Shown here: piece by piece, positions 17,289 to 25,591 of the stretch | Layout of the letters: each line of letters starts with the position of its first letter | How positions within the stretch are numbered: the stretch's first letter is position 1 | Assembly (NCBI RefSeq): GCF_032814565.1 | Contig: NZ_CP136521.1 | Coordinates: forward strand, 1,832,501 to 1,896,500 | Direction of reading: 5' to 3' | DNA length: 64,000 nucleotides | Origin: Hwangdonia lutea | GTDB taxonomy: Bacteria > Bacteroidota > Bacteroidia > Flavobacteriales > Flavobacteriaceae | Translations under genes and position numbers: made by a program | The notes under the pieces: generated by a model | Seen by the model: only the letters and a program-made list of their open reading frames with translations | What the model was told of the DNA's origin: nothing | Database searches by the model: none

Positions 17289-18281
17289 ATGTCTGCGAAA
17301 AATGTGAGATTAGAGGTAATGCAGTTTTTAGAAAAAGACGTAGAATCTCTAATAGAAAAATACCTGATTCCAATAGAAAAAATATGGCAACCCACAGATT
17401 TTTTACCAAACTCTGAGGGGAACAATTTTTTTGAGGAAGTTACAGAAATACGAGAATTGTCAAAAGAATTACCCTATGATTTTTGGGTGGTTTTAGTAGG
17501 CGATATGATTACCGAAGAAGCCTTACCAACCTACGAATCGTGGCTCATGGATGTTGAAGGTGTTAAACAACAAGATAGAGAAAACGCTTGGGCAAAATGG
17601 GTACGCCATTGGACCGGTGAAGAAAACCGCCACGGCGATGTGCTTAACAAATACCTGTACCTTTCAGGAAGGGTAAACATGCGCGAAATTGAAAAAACCA
17701 CACAGTATTTAATTGCCGATGGTTTTGATATTGGCACCGATAGAGACCCATATAAAAACTTTGTTTATACCAGTTTTCAGGAGTTGGCCACTTATGTGTC
17801 GCACAACCGTGTGGCAAAACTCGCCAAAGAAAAAGGGAATAAGCAATTGGCTAAAATGTGTAAGATTATTTCGGGCGACGAGATGCGTCACCACCATGCG
17901 TATTCTGAATTTGTGGAGCGTATTTTTAAAGTCGATCCCAGCCAAATGATGCTAGCATTTCATTATATGATGAAACAAAAAATTACGATGCCCGCGCATT
18001 TTTTAAGAGAATCGGGAGATAAAATAAGTACCGCTTTCGAAGAGTTTTCAAATACCGCGCAACGTATTGGCGTGTACACCTCAAGAGATTATGTTGATAT
18101 TTTGCAAAAACTAATCGATCGCTGGGAAATCGATAAAATCACCAACCTCACCGACGAAGCCGAAAAAGCCAGGGATTACCTCATGAAACTCCCAAACAGA
18201 ATGCTACGTTTAGCCGACCGCATTAAAATCCCTGAAAATTCTTATGAGTTTAAATGGGTGGAGCCTGCGGTTGCTAAATAG
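17289..18281 (+). CDS. Acyl-ACP desaturase (ferritin-like di-iron enzyme)
   Basis: 330 residues. The two di-iron motifs are visible: an early acidic residue with EENRHGD (EExxH) and DEMRHHHAYSEF (DExRH), the pattern of soluble plant-type stearoyl-ACP desaturases. The enzyme introduces a double bond into acyl chains on acyl carrier protein, using oxygen and ferredoxin. It begins 11 bases after the PlsC-like gene. Soluble acyl-ACP desaturases of this type are common in flavobacteria and would serve to adjust membrane fluidity. Confidence 0.9.
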   Translation: MSAKNVRLEVMQFLEKDVESLIEKYLIPIEKIWQPTDFLPNSEGNNFFEEVTEIRELSKELPYDFWVVLVGDMITEEALPTYESWLMDVEGVKQQDRENAWAKWVRHWTGEENRHGDVLNKYLYLSGRVNMREIEKTTQYLIADGFDIGTDRDPYKNFVYTSFQELATYVSHNRVAKLAKEKGNKQLAKMCKIISGDEMRHHHAYSEFVERIFKVDPSQMMLAFHYMMKQKITMPAHFLRESGDKISTAFEEFSNTAQRIGVYTSRDYVDILQKLIDRWEIDKITNLTDEAEKARDYLMKLPNRMLRLADRIKIPENSYEFKWVEPAVAK

Positions 18282-18306
18282 TGATTTTTTATTAAACTCT
18301 TAAATC

Positions 18307-18390
18307 AAAGGCTATCTAAAAAGTCTTTTAAAGTTGAGTGCTTCGACTGCGCTCAAGATGACATTATACTTGTTTTTTTAGACAACCTCT
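18307..18390. repeat. Palindromic repeat, AGGC-T-TCTAAAAAGTC family, copy 1
   Basis: The ends AAAGGCTATCTAAAAAGTC and TTTTTTAGACAACCTCT form inverted arms. The centre carries the GACTGCGCTCAAG core of another dispersed repeat. The same outer arms recur after fbp at 49879-50015. Confidence 0.75.
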
Positions 18391-18403
18391 ATATCTTTAC
18401 CCC

Positions 18404-19063
18404 ATGTATAATTCCGAAGAACTCATAAACAAAACCAAAACTTTCGTAAAAGAAGCACTCGCTGATGCTGAAGGCGGACACGATTGGTTCCATACTGAGC
18501 GTGTTCATAAAAATGCATTGCTCATTTCCAAAAGTGAAAATGTTGATGTGTTTATTGTGCAATTGGCGGCGTTGCTTCACGATATTGCCGATAGTAAATT
18601 TAATGATGGCGACGATACCATTGGCCCCAAAATAGCACGTGAGTTTTTGTTTAAACACAACGTAGATTCCGCAATTATCGAACATGTTGTAAACATTATT
18701 GAAAATGTATCCTTTAACAAATCGCTTGAAAAAGGACAAAAATTCAAATCGATAGAATTGGAAGTCGTGCAAGACGCCGACCGGCTCGATGCCATTGGTG
18801 CCATTGGCATTGCCCGTTGTTTTAATTACGGCGGTTTTAAAAACAGGGCGCTTTATAACCCAGATATTCCACCGAATCTCAATATGAGCAAAGCGGAATA
18901 TAAAACGTCAAATGCCCCAACCATCAATCATTTTTACGAAAAATTATTGCTGTTAAAAGACCAAATGAATACCCAAACCGGGAGGGAAATCGCCCAAAAA
19001 AGGCACGATTACATGCTTGATTTTCTCAATCAGTTCTATGCTGAATGGGAGGGTAAAATTTAA
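18404..19063 (+). CDS. HD-domain phosphohydrolase
   Basis: 219 residues. The HD metal-binding residues are visible as HDWFHTERVH and LLHDIAD, with a later Asp in QDADRLDAIGAIGIAR. This order fits the small YedJ/YpgQ-like HD hydrolases, some of which dephosphorylate nucleotides. No extra regulatory domain is present. It appears monocistronic, preceded by a repeat element 13 bases from the ATG and followed by a 279-base spacer with more repeat-like sequence. The substrate is not known. Confidence 0.88.
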   Translation: MYNSEELINKTKTFVKEALADAEGGHDWFHTERVHKNALLISKSENVDVFIVQLAALLHDIADSKFNDGDDTIGPKIAREFLFKHNVDSAIIEHVVNIIENVSFNKSLEKGQKFKSIELEVVQDADRLDAIGAIGIARCFNYGGFKNRALYNPDIPPNLNMSKAEYKTSNAPTINHFYEKLLLLKDQMNTQTGREIAQKRHDYMLDFLNQFYAEWEGKI

Positions 19064-19138
19064 ACGGTTAAGTTTCTTTTAAGCTTAAGGTTGTTTATTG
19101 TTGGTTTGATATAAATGCTCATCATTTTTGCGCGAATA

Positions 19139-19262
19139 AGCAATAAAATAGTGTGTTGTTACCTTGAGCGCAGTCGAAAGGTCTTTAAAAGTCTAACACC
19201 TTAAAAGGTTTCTACTGAGCCTATGCTGAGCACAGTGGAAATACTCAACCTGATAAAAAAGG
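19139..19262. repeat. Dispersed repeat cluster with TGAGCGCAGTCGAA core
   Basis: The spacer after the HD gene holds CCTTGAGCGCAGTCGAAAGG and, some 50 bases on, the related CTGAGCACAGTGGAA followed by CTCAACCTGA. These are cores of the same palindromic repeat seen at other intergenic positions in the window. Nothing coding is seen. Confidence 0.6.
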
Positions 19263-19342
19263 TAAATTATAATAATCAGCATATTATATGATTGTTAGGT
19301 CGAATTTACCATATCTAATTATTTTACATTAGCTTTAAGCTT

Positions 19343-19885
19343 ATGAAAACAGTATTTATACTTATGGCACTTCTTTCCTCCGCTTCGGGCATTGTTTTTA
19401 ATTTTGGCACACAACATAACACTGAAAAATGGCGCATTGTTAACGATGGGGTTATGGGTGGCGTATCAACATCAAGTTTAACCGAGAATGATAACGCGAT
19501 ACTTTTTAAGGGAGAAACATCATTGGATAATAATGGTGGTTTTGCTAGTATCCGTACGCTTATTGAAAAAGGTCGTTTAAAAGACTGTAAAACCATGACG
19601 ATACGCTTTAAAAGCTCGAGCACTCACAGAACGTTTGGGTTGTCGCTTAAAACGTCGCAACGTTACTACATACCTTATCATAAATTTACGTTTACCCCAA
19701 AATCAACCGATTGGGAAGAATTAAAAATTAATATTACGGAATTTAAACATTACCGAATTTCAGAAATAATAGGCGAAAACATGCCGTTAGAAGTATTAAA
19801 GGAAGTCTTTAATATTGCTTTGATTGTTAGCGACGGTAAAGCTGGAGATTTTAATATCGAAATTGATTATATAAAGTTTGAGTAG
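19343..19885 (+). CDS. CIA30-family protein
   Basis: 180 residues with a short hydrophobic N terminus (VFILMALLSSASGIV) that may be a signal peptide. The body, from KWRIVNDGVMGGVSTS through FRIS-like ITEFKHYRISEIIG to EIDYIKFE, matches the CIA30 galactose-binding-like beta-sandwich family. That family is named after a mitochondrial complex I assembly factor. Bacterial members have no proven role. It converges on the radical SAM gene with 22 bases between the stops. Confidence 0.8.
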   Translation: MKTVFILMALLSSASGIVFNFGTQHNTEKWRIVNDGVMGGVSTSSLTENDNAILFKGETSLDNNGGFASIRTLIEKGRLKDCKTMTIRFKSSSTHRTFGLSLKTSQRYYIPYHKFTFTPKSTDWEELKINITEFKHYRISEIIGENMPLEVLKEVFNIALIVSDGKAGDFNIEIDYIKFE

Positions 19886-19907
19886 CTTATTTAAAACCGA
19901 GCCCATT

Positions 19908-20981
19908 TTAAAACAACTTTAACTGACCATCTTTAAATGATTCATGCAAATCGCAGTTTAGTTTGGGCATCGTTTTGTTTTTAAAATATTTTTTCCGCGC
20001 CAAACGAATCAACATATTTATTTGTTCGGCAATTTTACCTTCACCGTGCATGCGTGTCCCGTAACGGCTATCATTTAAATTGCCGCCGTGGCAACTTTCA
20101 ATTTGGTGCAATACTTTATCGGCGCGATCGGGCATGGTTTTTTTAATCCAATCGGTAAAAATTTCGCCAATAGCGCCATTAAGTCTTACAATGGTGTGCG
20201 CGATGCCCAGGGCGCCGTTGTCCGATGCGGCTTTGGCCAGTGGTAAAATTTCGTGGCTGTTTATAGAGGGAATAATGGGTGCCAACATCACGTTAACAGG
20301 AATCCCGTTTTCGCTTAAGGTTTTAACCGTTTCCAATCGTTTTTTAATGCTGGCCGTTCTAGGTTCTAAAAGGCGTCGTGTATCTTCATTCAGCGATGTA
20401 ATCGATAGGTTTACACCAATGAGATTATCGGTAGCCAATGCTTTTAAAATATCCAAATCCCTTAAAATCAAAGCGTTTTTTGTAATAATGGCCACCGGGT
20501 GTTTGTATTTTAAAAAAAACTGTAAACACTGTCGGGTAATTTCAAATTGTTTTTCAGCGGGTTGGTAGCAATCGGTATTTCCGGACAATACGATGGGGTG
20601 GGCTTTCCAACTTTTCTTTTTAATTAATGCTTCCAATAGTTTTGGCGCGTCCTTTTTTACCATAATCCGGCGCTCAAAATCCAAACCCGCGCTATAACCC
20701 CAAAACTCGTGCGAATTTCGGGCGTAGCAGTACACGCAACCGTGTTCGCAACCTTGGTATGGATTCATCGAGTAGGCCATCCCAATATCGGGGCTTTCCA
20801 CTTTATTCACAATGGTTTTAGGGAACACCTCCAAATACAGCGTTTTGTTTTTGTCGCTGGTTTCACCTTCCTTTTGGCAATACTCCAGAAAGTCGTCGCG
20901 TATGTCGTGGCTCAATTCGAAAAAACGATTGGAGACGTTTAGTTGGGCACCACGCCCTTTTATGGTAGATTTTGGATTCAT
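19908..20981 (-). CDS. PA0069-type radical SAM protein
   Basis: 357 residues. The cluster motif CEHGCVYCYAR (C-x3-C-x2-C) binds the [4Fe-4S] cluster and S-adenosylmethionine. Downstream VVLSGNTDCYQPAEKQF, AIITKNALILRD and NVMLAPIIPSIN follow the barrel strands typical of the PA0069/SplB-like radical SAM group. The N-terminal KGRGAQLN and the conserved C-terminal segment are family features. No substrate has been assigned to this group with confidence, although spore photoproduct lyase is a distant relative. It is a single gene. Confidence 0.87.
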   Translation of the reverse strand: MNPKSTIKGRGAQLNVSNRFFELSHDIRDDFLEYCQKEGETSDKNKTLYLEVFPKTIVNKVESPDIGMAYSMNPYQGCEHGCVYCYARNSHEFWGYSAGLDFERRIMVKKDAPKLLEALIKKKSWKAHPIVLSGNTDCYQPAEKQFEITRQCLQFFLKYKHPVAIITKNALILRDLDILKALATDNLIGVNLSITSLNEDTRRLLEPRTASIKKRLETVKTLSENGIPVNVMLAPIIPSINSHEILPLAKAASDNGALGIAHTIVRLNGAIGEIFTDWIKKTMPDRADKVLHQIESCHGGNLNDSRYGTRMHGEGKIAEQINMLIRLARKKYFKNKTMPKLNCDLHESFKDGQLKLF

Positions 20982-21112
20982 TACAGAAAATATAGCCCCT
21001 TAAAATTAGGTATTATTTGTATTGGAAAGTGTTAAAAGTAGGATGGGTTATTAACAAAATTGATGAGTTGAGGTTTAAGTAAAAAAAGAGATAAATATCT
21101 GTACATTTTATA

Positions 21113-21143
21113 TTGATTTTGTAGAAATATTCGGCTAGATTTG
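21113..21143 (+). promoter_or_regulatory. Bacteroidota-type promoter of the small gene
   Basis: TAGATTTG (21136-21143) matches TAnnTTTG exactly, and a TTG occurs 20 bases upstream (21113-21115). The ATG of the next gene follows 38 bases later. Confidence 0.5.
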
Positions 21144-21180
21144 TTAGTCTACTTTTATGTAATTATATGTATAAAGAAAA

Positions 21181-21420
21181 TTGATGAAAGCTGAAGAACT
21201 TTTAAAACAATTTGATAAAATAAACACTAATGGAATGCAACTTTCAAAAAGAAGAGGATTATTAACTTCAACTTGGTTGTTATATCAAAAAAATAATTTT
21301 TATTACTTCTTTGATATCATGGATAATATTGTATTCTGCGATGATTACAAATATTCAAAAGATGAATTTCTTGAAGAGTATAAAAATTCATATTTTAAAA
21401 TAGATTGTGAAATTTCTTAA
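21181..21420 (+). CDS. Small hypothetical protein
   Basis: 79 residues, rich in Lys, Phe, Tyr and Asp, with no signal peptide, membrane segment or motif I recognise. It reads MKAEELLKQFDKIN at the N terminus and continues with a compact mixed pattern (YYFFDIMDNIVFCDDYKYS). A good promoter precedes it, and its stop lies 4 bases from the stop of the convergent nuclease gene. Small proteins of this kind are often immunity or anti-restriction partners, but nothing in the sequence proves that. It is probably real because it has a promoter and fills the gap. Confidence 0.55.
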   Translation: MMKAEELLKQFDKINTNGMQLSKRRGLLTSTWLLYQKNNFYYFFDIMDNIVFCDDYKYSKDEFLEEYKNSYFKIDCEIS

Positions 21421-21423
21421 AAA

Positions 21424-21894
21424 TCACAAATTTATTTGAAATTGAATTCTTTTATTTCTTATAATCTTTTCGAATTCTTCAATAGTTAACATTGCATGCG
21501 AAGGAGATTTTTCATTTAAACAAACAAAACAAAATCTAAATCTATCGCCTAATAATTTACCAAAATTGAATTCATTTTCAGTAGCACCAAAAAAGAATCC
21601 TTTAGGGTTTTCAGGAAGGTGTTTTTTGGTTGTTTTTAATTCTACAAATAGAATTTCATCTAGATGAGTTTCAATAAAGTCTTTTTCAAATTTTATACCT
21701 CTTAATTTAGGAATGTAAACCATATCAAATGATTGCAGATAATTATGAGGAATATTTACTCTATCCAAAAGTTCCTTTTTCATATCTTTATCTATTTTGA
21801 AAAATCCTGTTTGTTCTTCAATCAGATAATTTATTCCTTGTTTCTCTGTAACATTATTTGATATTGTCAATTTGAATGAATGTTTTCTTGACAT
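21424..21894 (-). CDS. Putative PD-(D/E)XK-type restriction endonuclease
   Basis: 156 residues. I see SFDMVYIPK (Asp57) and, 28 residues later, EILFVELKTTKK (Glu85-x-Lys87). This is the acidic residue plus E-x-K pattern on predicted beta strands that defines PD-(D/E)XK nucleases. No methyltransferase gene is nearby. The start overlaps the stop of the helix-turn-helix gene by one base (TAATG), the tight coupling seen in controller-plus-restriction-enzyme operons. Base composition is AT-rich like the rest of the island. Nuclease activity is an inference from the short motif. An alternative is an uncharacterised DNA-binding partner. Confidence 0.6.
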   Translation of the reverse strand: MSRKHSFKLTISNNVTEKQGINYLIEEQTGFFKIDKDMKKELLDRVNIPHNYLQSFDMVYIPKLRGIKFEKDFIETHLDEILFVELKTTKKHLPENPKGFFFGATENEFNFGKLLGDRFRFCFVCLNEKSPSHAMLTIEEFEKIIRNKRIQFQINL

Positions 21895-22157
21895 TAATCT
21901 TCTGTTTTTAATTTATAGTGTTTAAGTAATTCTGTAGCTTTCTTAAACTTTAGAAGTTCATCAATTGTCAAATTGAACACTTTTGCAAAAACAGCCATAT
22001 TGGTAAGTGAAATGTTTCTTTCACCTCTTTCTATCATTCCTATGTAAGTCCTGTGAAATCCTGTTTTATAAGAAAGTTGTTCTTGACTCAATTTTTCTTG
22101 AGTTCTTAAGTAACGAATTCTTTTGCCAAATTCTTTTAAGAGAAAGTTATTTATCAT
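21894..22157 (-). CDS. XRE-family helix-turn-helix regulator, controller-protein-like
   Basis: 87 residues, nearly all one HTH_3 domain: FGKRIRYLRTQEKLSQEQL, GFHRTYIGMIERGERNIS and LFAKVFNLTIDELL-like helices. Size and layout are those of C-proteins of type II restriction systems, small dimeric regulators that bind their own promoter. An inverted repeat, GAAACtATAC-N5-GTATGTTTC, sits just upstream of the start codon. The gene is translationally coupled to the putative nuclease. It is the clearest sign that the island was a restriction-type module. Confidence 0.85.
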   Translation of the reverse strand: MINNFLLKEFGKRIRYLRTQEKLSQEQLSYKTGFHRTYIGMIERGERNISLTNMAVFAKVFNLTIDELLKFKKATELLKHYKLKTED

Positions 22158-22162
22158 AATTC

Positions 22163-22186
22163 GAAACTATACTAATTGTATGTTTC
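22163..22186 (-). promoter_or_regulatory. Operator-like inverted repeat upstream of the HTH gene
   Basis: Arms GAAAC-t-ATAC and GTAT-GTTTC flank the 5-base centre TAATT, with one unpaired base. It lies 6-29 bases before the controller start codon and overlaps a near-consensus -7 box (TAGTTTCG on the minus strand). Binding there by the HTH protein would repress its own operon. Confidence 0.6.
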
Positions 22187-22313
22187 AATCAACCGACAAT
22201 GTGTATCAATAAACAAAGCTTTTTTATTAGCTTAACAAATGCAATTTCTGTAATTATAGAGTGAAGTAATTTTAATAATAAAAAAGAAAACCGTAAAAGA
22301 AATAACTGAATAA

Positions 22314-22502
22314 GGAATAATAAAAACTTTTTTGCCAAAGAAAACTGAAAACAGAATAAGTCACGTTAGACCACACGCAAGAAATGCAGCAGATACTTTT
22401 GAATTACCTGTCGCAGATAAATTAACAGGATTGACTGAATATACGAAACATTGTTTTTGGCTAAACGCAAGTTACGTGAAAGACGAAATATATCTGAAAT
22501 AA
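22314..22502 (+). pseudogene. 3' remnant of a MutH/Sau3AI-like restriction nuclease gene
   Basis: An open frame without a start codon encodes about 62 residues and ends in a normal stop. It contains LPKKTENRISHVRPHARNA, the word TFELP, and EYTKHCFWLNASYV. I recognise this succession (HVRPHxxNxxDT, then Q/H-xFWLNxxY) as the C-terminal end of MutH/Sau3AI-family endonucleases. A stop codon directly precedes the frame, and no catalytic N-terminal part is present here. It therefore looks like the 3' stump of a deleted gene, in opposite orientation to the neighbouring controller and nuclease. Confidence 0.6.
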
Positions 22503-22523
22503 ATTAAGCAATAAGGAACAAAA

Positions 22524-23306
22524 CTACTCCCCCACAAACTCCGCCTTCCGCTTCTCTAAAAACGCCGTAGTCCCTTCGGTAAAATCTTGGGTATCAAAAC
22601 AGTTTCCAAATTCCGAAATTTCAACATCAAAACCGTTGGTACCGTCTTTATAGTTGGCGTTAATGGCTTTAATGGCAGCGCTAATGGCCACCGAGGAGTT
22701 TCGTGTAATTTTACCGGCAATTTTTTCGCAAAGCGTCAATAATTCTTCGGGTGCCGTTACGTGGTTTATCAAACCGTAGCTCAGGGCTTGATTGGCGTCA
22801 ATCATACCTGCGGTCATAATCAGTTCCATGGCGCGCCCTTTGCCTATAAGTTGTGGCAAACGTTGTGTACCGCCATACCCTGGAATAACCCCAAGGGACA
22901 CTTCGGGCAAGCCCATTTTGGCATTGTTGCTGGCTACCCTAAAATGGCAGGCCATAGCCAATTCCAATCCGCCACCAAGCGCAAAACCGTTAATAGCGGC
23001 AATGGTTGGTGTGCCTAGATTTTCGACAAAATCGAACAATAACTCCTGACCTTTTTTGGCGAGTTTCTTGCCTTTTTTAGAATCGAAATGCGCAAATTCC
23101 GATATATCGGCGCCCGCCACAAAAGCCTTTTCGCCGCTGCCCGTTACAATAATAACCTTGGTGTTTTTATCGGTATCGGCCTGTTTAAAAGCCTCGTGCA
23201 ATTCTGTAATCGTGGCTTTGTTTAAAGCGTTTAATTTACTGGGGCGGTTTATGGTAATGGTTGTAATGCCCTTGTTGAATGCGGTTAAAATGTTATTGTA
23301 ATTCAT
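22524..23306 (-). CDS. Enoyl-CoA hydratase/isomerase (crotonase family)
   Basis: 260 residues, the standard crotonase length. The oxyanion-hole segments are GEKAFVAGADISEF and GFALGGGLELAMACHFR, and LPEVSLGVIPGYGGTQRLP carries the catalytic Glu of hydratases. It should hydrate enoyl-CoA thioesters in fatty-acid or related degradation. Its start overlaps the end of the histidine kinase gene by 14 bases, so the two are co-transcribed, an unexplained but tight pairing. Substrate chain length is not predictable. Confidence 0.92.
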   Translation of the reverse strand: MNYNNILTAFNKGITTITINRPSKLNALNKATITELHEAFKQADTDKNTKVIIVTGSGEKAFVAGADISEFAHFDSKKGKKLAKKGQELLFDFVENLGTPTIAAINGFALGGGLELAMACHFRVASNNAKMGLPEVSLGVIPGYGGTQRLPQLIGKGRAMELIMTAGMIDANQALSYGLINHVTAPEELLTLCEKIAGKITRNSSVAISAAIKAINANYKDGTNGFDVEISEFGNCFDTQDFTEGTTAFLEKRKAEFVGE

Positions 23307-24798
23307 GGTGTAATGCTTTTGGAAATGTTACTGTAAATGTTGTGCCTTTATCTTTTTTTGATGTAAAAGTGATACTGCCGTTATAGGTTTCCACAATGTT
23401 TTTTACCATGGCTAACCCTAAACCCATGCCACTGGTTTTGGTGGTGAATTTGGGCTCGAAAACCTTGGTTTTATTTTCTTCGGAGATGCCTTTGCCGTTA
23501 TCGGAAACCACAATGTTGATGTGGTCGTTTTGGGAAGTTACCCGAACCACCACGCTGGGGTTCTCACTATCTTCCGGAATGGATTGAATGCCGTTTTTCA
23601 CCAAATTGGTAACCACCCGAATAAGTTGTGTGCGATCCATTTTGGCAACAATCTCGTCGTCATCGGCTTGAAAATGAATATAATCTTCGTTAAAAATATC
23701 TAAGGCCAGCTTAATGATTTTTACCACGTTTAAGGTTTCGTTTTGTTGCGCTGGCATTTTTGCAAAGTTTGAAAATGCCGAGGCAATCGAACTCATGGTA
23801 TCGATTTGCTGGATTAGGGTTTTGCTGTATTCATCTACTTTTTTATCGATGTTTTCGTCCTGCGGATTAAATTTGCGTTGAAAGTTTTGAACCGTTAAAC
23901 GCATGGGTGTTAACGGGTTTTTAATTTCGTGTGCCACTTGTTTTGCCATTTCCCTCCACGCTTGTTCGCGCTCGCTTTTTGCCAATTGTACGGCGCTTTC
24001 TTCAAGCTCGTCAATCATACTATTGTACGATTTTACGAGGGTTGAAATTTCTTCGCTGGTATCATGAATCACAATTTTTTCGTTGCGCTTTTCCAATCGT
24101 GTGGTATTGATTTTATCGCTAATGGTTTTAAGCGATTTGGTAATGTATTTTGAAAGTAAAAAGGCAACCCCAATAGCCATAAGCAACACAAAGGAATAGG
24201 CGTAGGCAATACGCTCCAAAAACTCGTTGAGCTCTTTGGTTAAAAAATCGTCGTTCTCTAAATAGGGTATATTTAATATGGCTAAGGGTTTTGATTTTCT
24301 ATCGTTAATATAAGTGTATAAAGATTGAAAAGTTTCCCCGTTTTCTTTGTGATAATCTACAAACCGATGTTCTGGCGTATTGGTAATACTGTTTATTTCC
24401 AGGGTATGCGATAGGTTGTTTAAAATTTCGGCGGCAATACATTTGTCTTTTTCACTGGGTTGAATATTGGCTTTTGATGAGATTAAAAGCGTGCCTTCCA
24501 AATCGTATAAATTGATTTGCAATCGGTGTATTTCGGCAATATTCCCAATTTCTTCCTTAAAGATTAATGGGATGTTTTCGGTTTTAACTTCCCAGGTATT
24601 TTGACGGCTTTTTAAAACCCTACTGATATGCGTTTTTATATTTTGCTCTTTACGCTCCAAACGCTCTTTGTGGTAGTCTTTTGTTTCTTCGCGATACTGA
24701 TAAATGGCAACGCCAGCAATTAAAATAGACGCCAATAAAACCAAGAGAATCATGGTTAAAAAAATGCGCGTTCGTAAGGAGAGTTTTTTTAGTTTCAT
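23293..24798 (-). CDS. Membrane sensor histidine kinase (NtrY-like)
   Basis: 501 residues. One transmembrane helix (about 12-34) and another (about 200-216) bracket a roughly 165-residue extracytoplasmic sensor region. A HAMP linker follows (LSKYITKSLKTISDKIN). The phosphorylated His290 lies in VAHEIKNPLTPMRLT, and the ATPase domain has the N box VTNLVKNGIQS and the glycine boxes VSDNGKGIS and TSGMGLGLAMVKN. The H box KNPLTP is of the NtrY type. No response regulator is adjacent, so its partner is elsewhere. It precedes and overlaps the enoyl-CoA hydratase gene. Confidence 0.93.
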   Translation of the reverse strand: MKLKKLSLRTRIFLTMILLVLLASILIAGVAIYQYREETKDYHKERLERKEQNIKTHISRVLKSRQNTWEVKTENIPLIFKEEIGNIAEIHRLQINLYDLEGTLLISSKANIQPSEKDKCIAAEILNNLSHTLEINSITNTPEHRFVDYHKENGETFQSLYTYINDRKSKPLAILNIPYLENDDFLTKELNEFLERIAYAYSFVLLMAIGVAFLLSKYITKSLKTISDKINTTRLEKRNEKIVIHDTSEEISTLVKSYNSMIDELEESAVQLAKSEREQAWREMAKQVAHEIKNPLTPMRLTVQNFQRKFNPQDENIDKKVDEYSKTLIQQIDTMSSIASAFSNFAKMPAQQNETLNVVKIIKLALDIFNEDYIHFQADDDEIVAKMDRTQLIRVVTNLVKNGIQSIPEDSENPSVVVRVTSQNDHINIVVSDNGKGISEENKTKVFEPKFTTKTSGMGLGLAMVKNIVETYNGSITFTSKKDKGTTFTVTFPKALHHELQ

Positions 24799-24886
24799 TT
24801 AAAATCTAGTCGAGCATAAATATAGCAATAATCGAACCAAAACAGGCTAAGGCTGATTTAAAAAAAACATAACTTTGCTGATAGGC

Positions 24887-25016
24887 GCGTTAGGGATTGA
24901 ACGGTTCGACTGCGCTCACCGCAGGCTAAATGTTTGAGCTCGCCGACGCAGGAGGAAGCGAGTAGTGAAAGCCCGACCTGTCACCCTGAGCGCAGTCGAA
25001 GGGCAAGGTAACGCCC
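24887..25016 (-). repeat. MITE-like element, copy 1 (rearranged core)
   Basis: Read on the minus strand it begins GGGCGTTACC, continues through AGGTCGGGCTTTC and ends TCAATCCCTAACGC. These ends and the internal word match the element at 31702-31900, but the left and central parts are replaced by the dispersed CTTCGACTGCGCTCA repeat, present twice in opposite orientation. It is non-coding. Confidence 0.8.
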
Positions 25017-25027
25017 AAAGAAAAACT

Positions 25028-25588
25028 TTAAGCTTCGGGATTCTTTTCCCTGATGTTTTTGTAAAGTTTAAATCCGAGCATAATTAATAGACCCAAAACA
25101 AAGATGCCGACTACACCAAACACCCAATTTATGGCGCTTTTTAAGATGACTAAAAAGATGACGGCAAACAGGATAAAGGTGGCGCCTTCGTTCCAGATAC
25201 GCATAAAACTGGATGTTTTTTTTACCACACCGTTCTGTAATTGTTTAAAATATTGATGGGTTTTTAAATGATATAAAATGAGGAGCACCACAAAGGTAAG
25301 CTTAACATGCATCCACGGTTGATGCAGTAAAGACGGGTTTAAAACAAATAAGAGGATGCCAAAAAAAGTGGCTAATATAGCCGATGGCCAGGTGATGATA
25401 TGCCACAGCCGTTTTGCCATAATTTTAAGCTGTGCGCCTAAAATATCCTTATCTGGTGCGGGTTTGTGGTAGGCTTCTATTTGATATACAAACAAGCGCG
25501 GAATGTAAAATAAACCGGCAAACCAGGTGATTATAAAAATAATATGAAAGGCTTTTATATACTGGTAATAGTCTAAAAAATCATCCAT
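25028..25588 (-). CDS. hemJ: Protoporphyrinogen IX oxidase HemJ
   Basis: 186 residues with about four to five transmembrane helices. The opening YIKAFHIIFIITWFAGLFY and RLFVYQ carry the conserved His and aromatic residues of the HemJ (UPF0093/CopD-like) family. HemJ oxidises protoporphyrinogen IX to protoporphyrin IX in bacteria that lack HemG and HemY. Its product is the substrate of ferrochelatase, encoded immediately upstream with 3 bases between them, which strongly supports the assignment. Confidence 0.9.
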   Translation of the reverse strand: MDDFLDYYQYIKAFHIIFIITWFAGLFYIPRLFVYQIEAYHKPAPDKDILGAQLKIMAKRLWHIITWPSAILATFFGILLFVLNPSLLHQPWMHVKLTFVVLLILYHLKTHQYFKQLQNGVVKKTSSFMRIWNEGATFILFAVIFLVILKSAINWVFGVVGIFVLGLLIMLGFKLYKNIREKNPEA

Positions 25589-25591
25589 AAA

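Larger units (their letters stand above)
21004..22523. other. AT-rich accessory island
   Basis: By eye this stretch is markedly more AT-rich than the flanking genes. It contains a short orphan gene, a controller-nuclease pair, an operator-like inverted repeat and the remnant of a MutH/Sau3AI-like gene, all between conserved housekeeping genes. That pattern fits a decayed, horizontally acquired restriction-type island. Boundaries are approximate and no attachment site was found. Confidence 0.6.
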
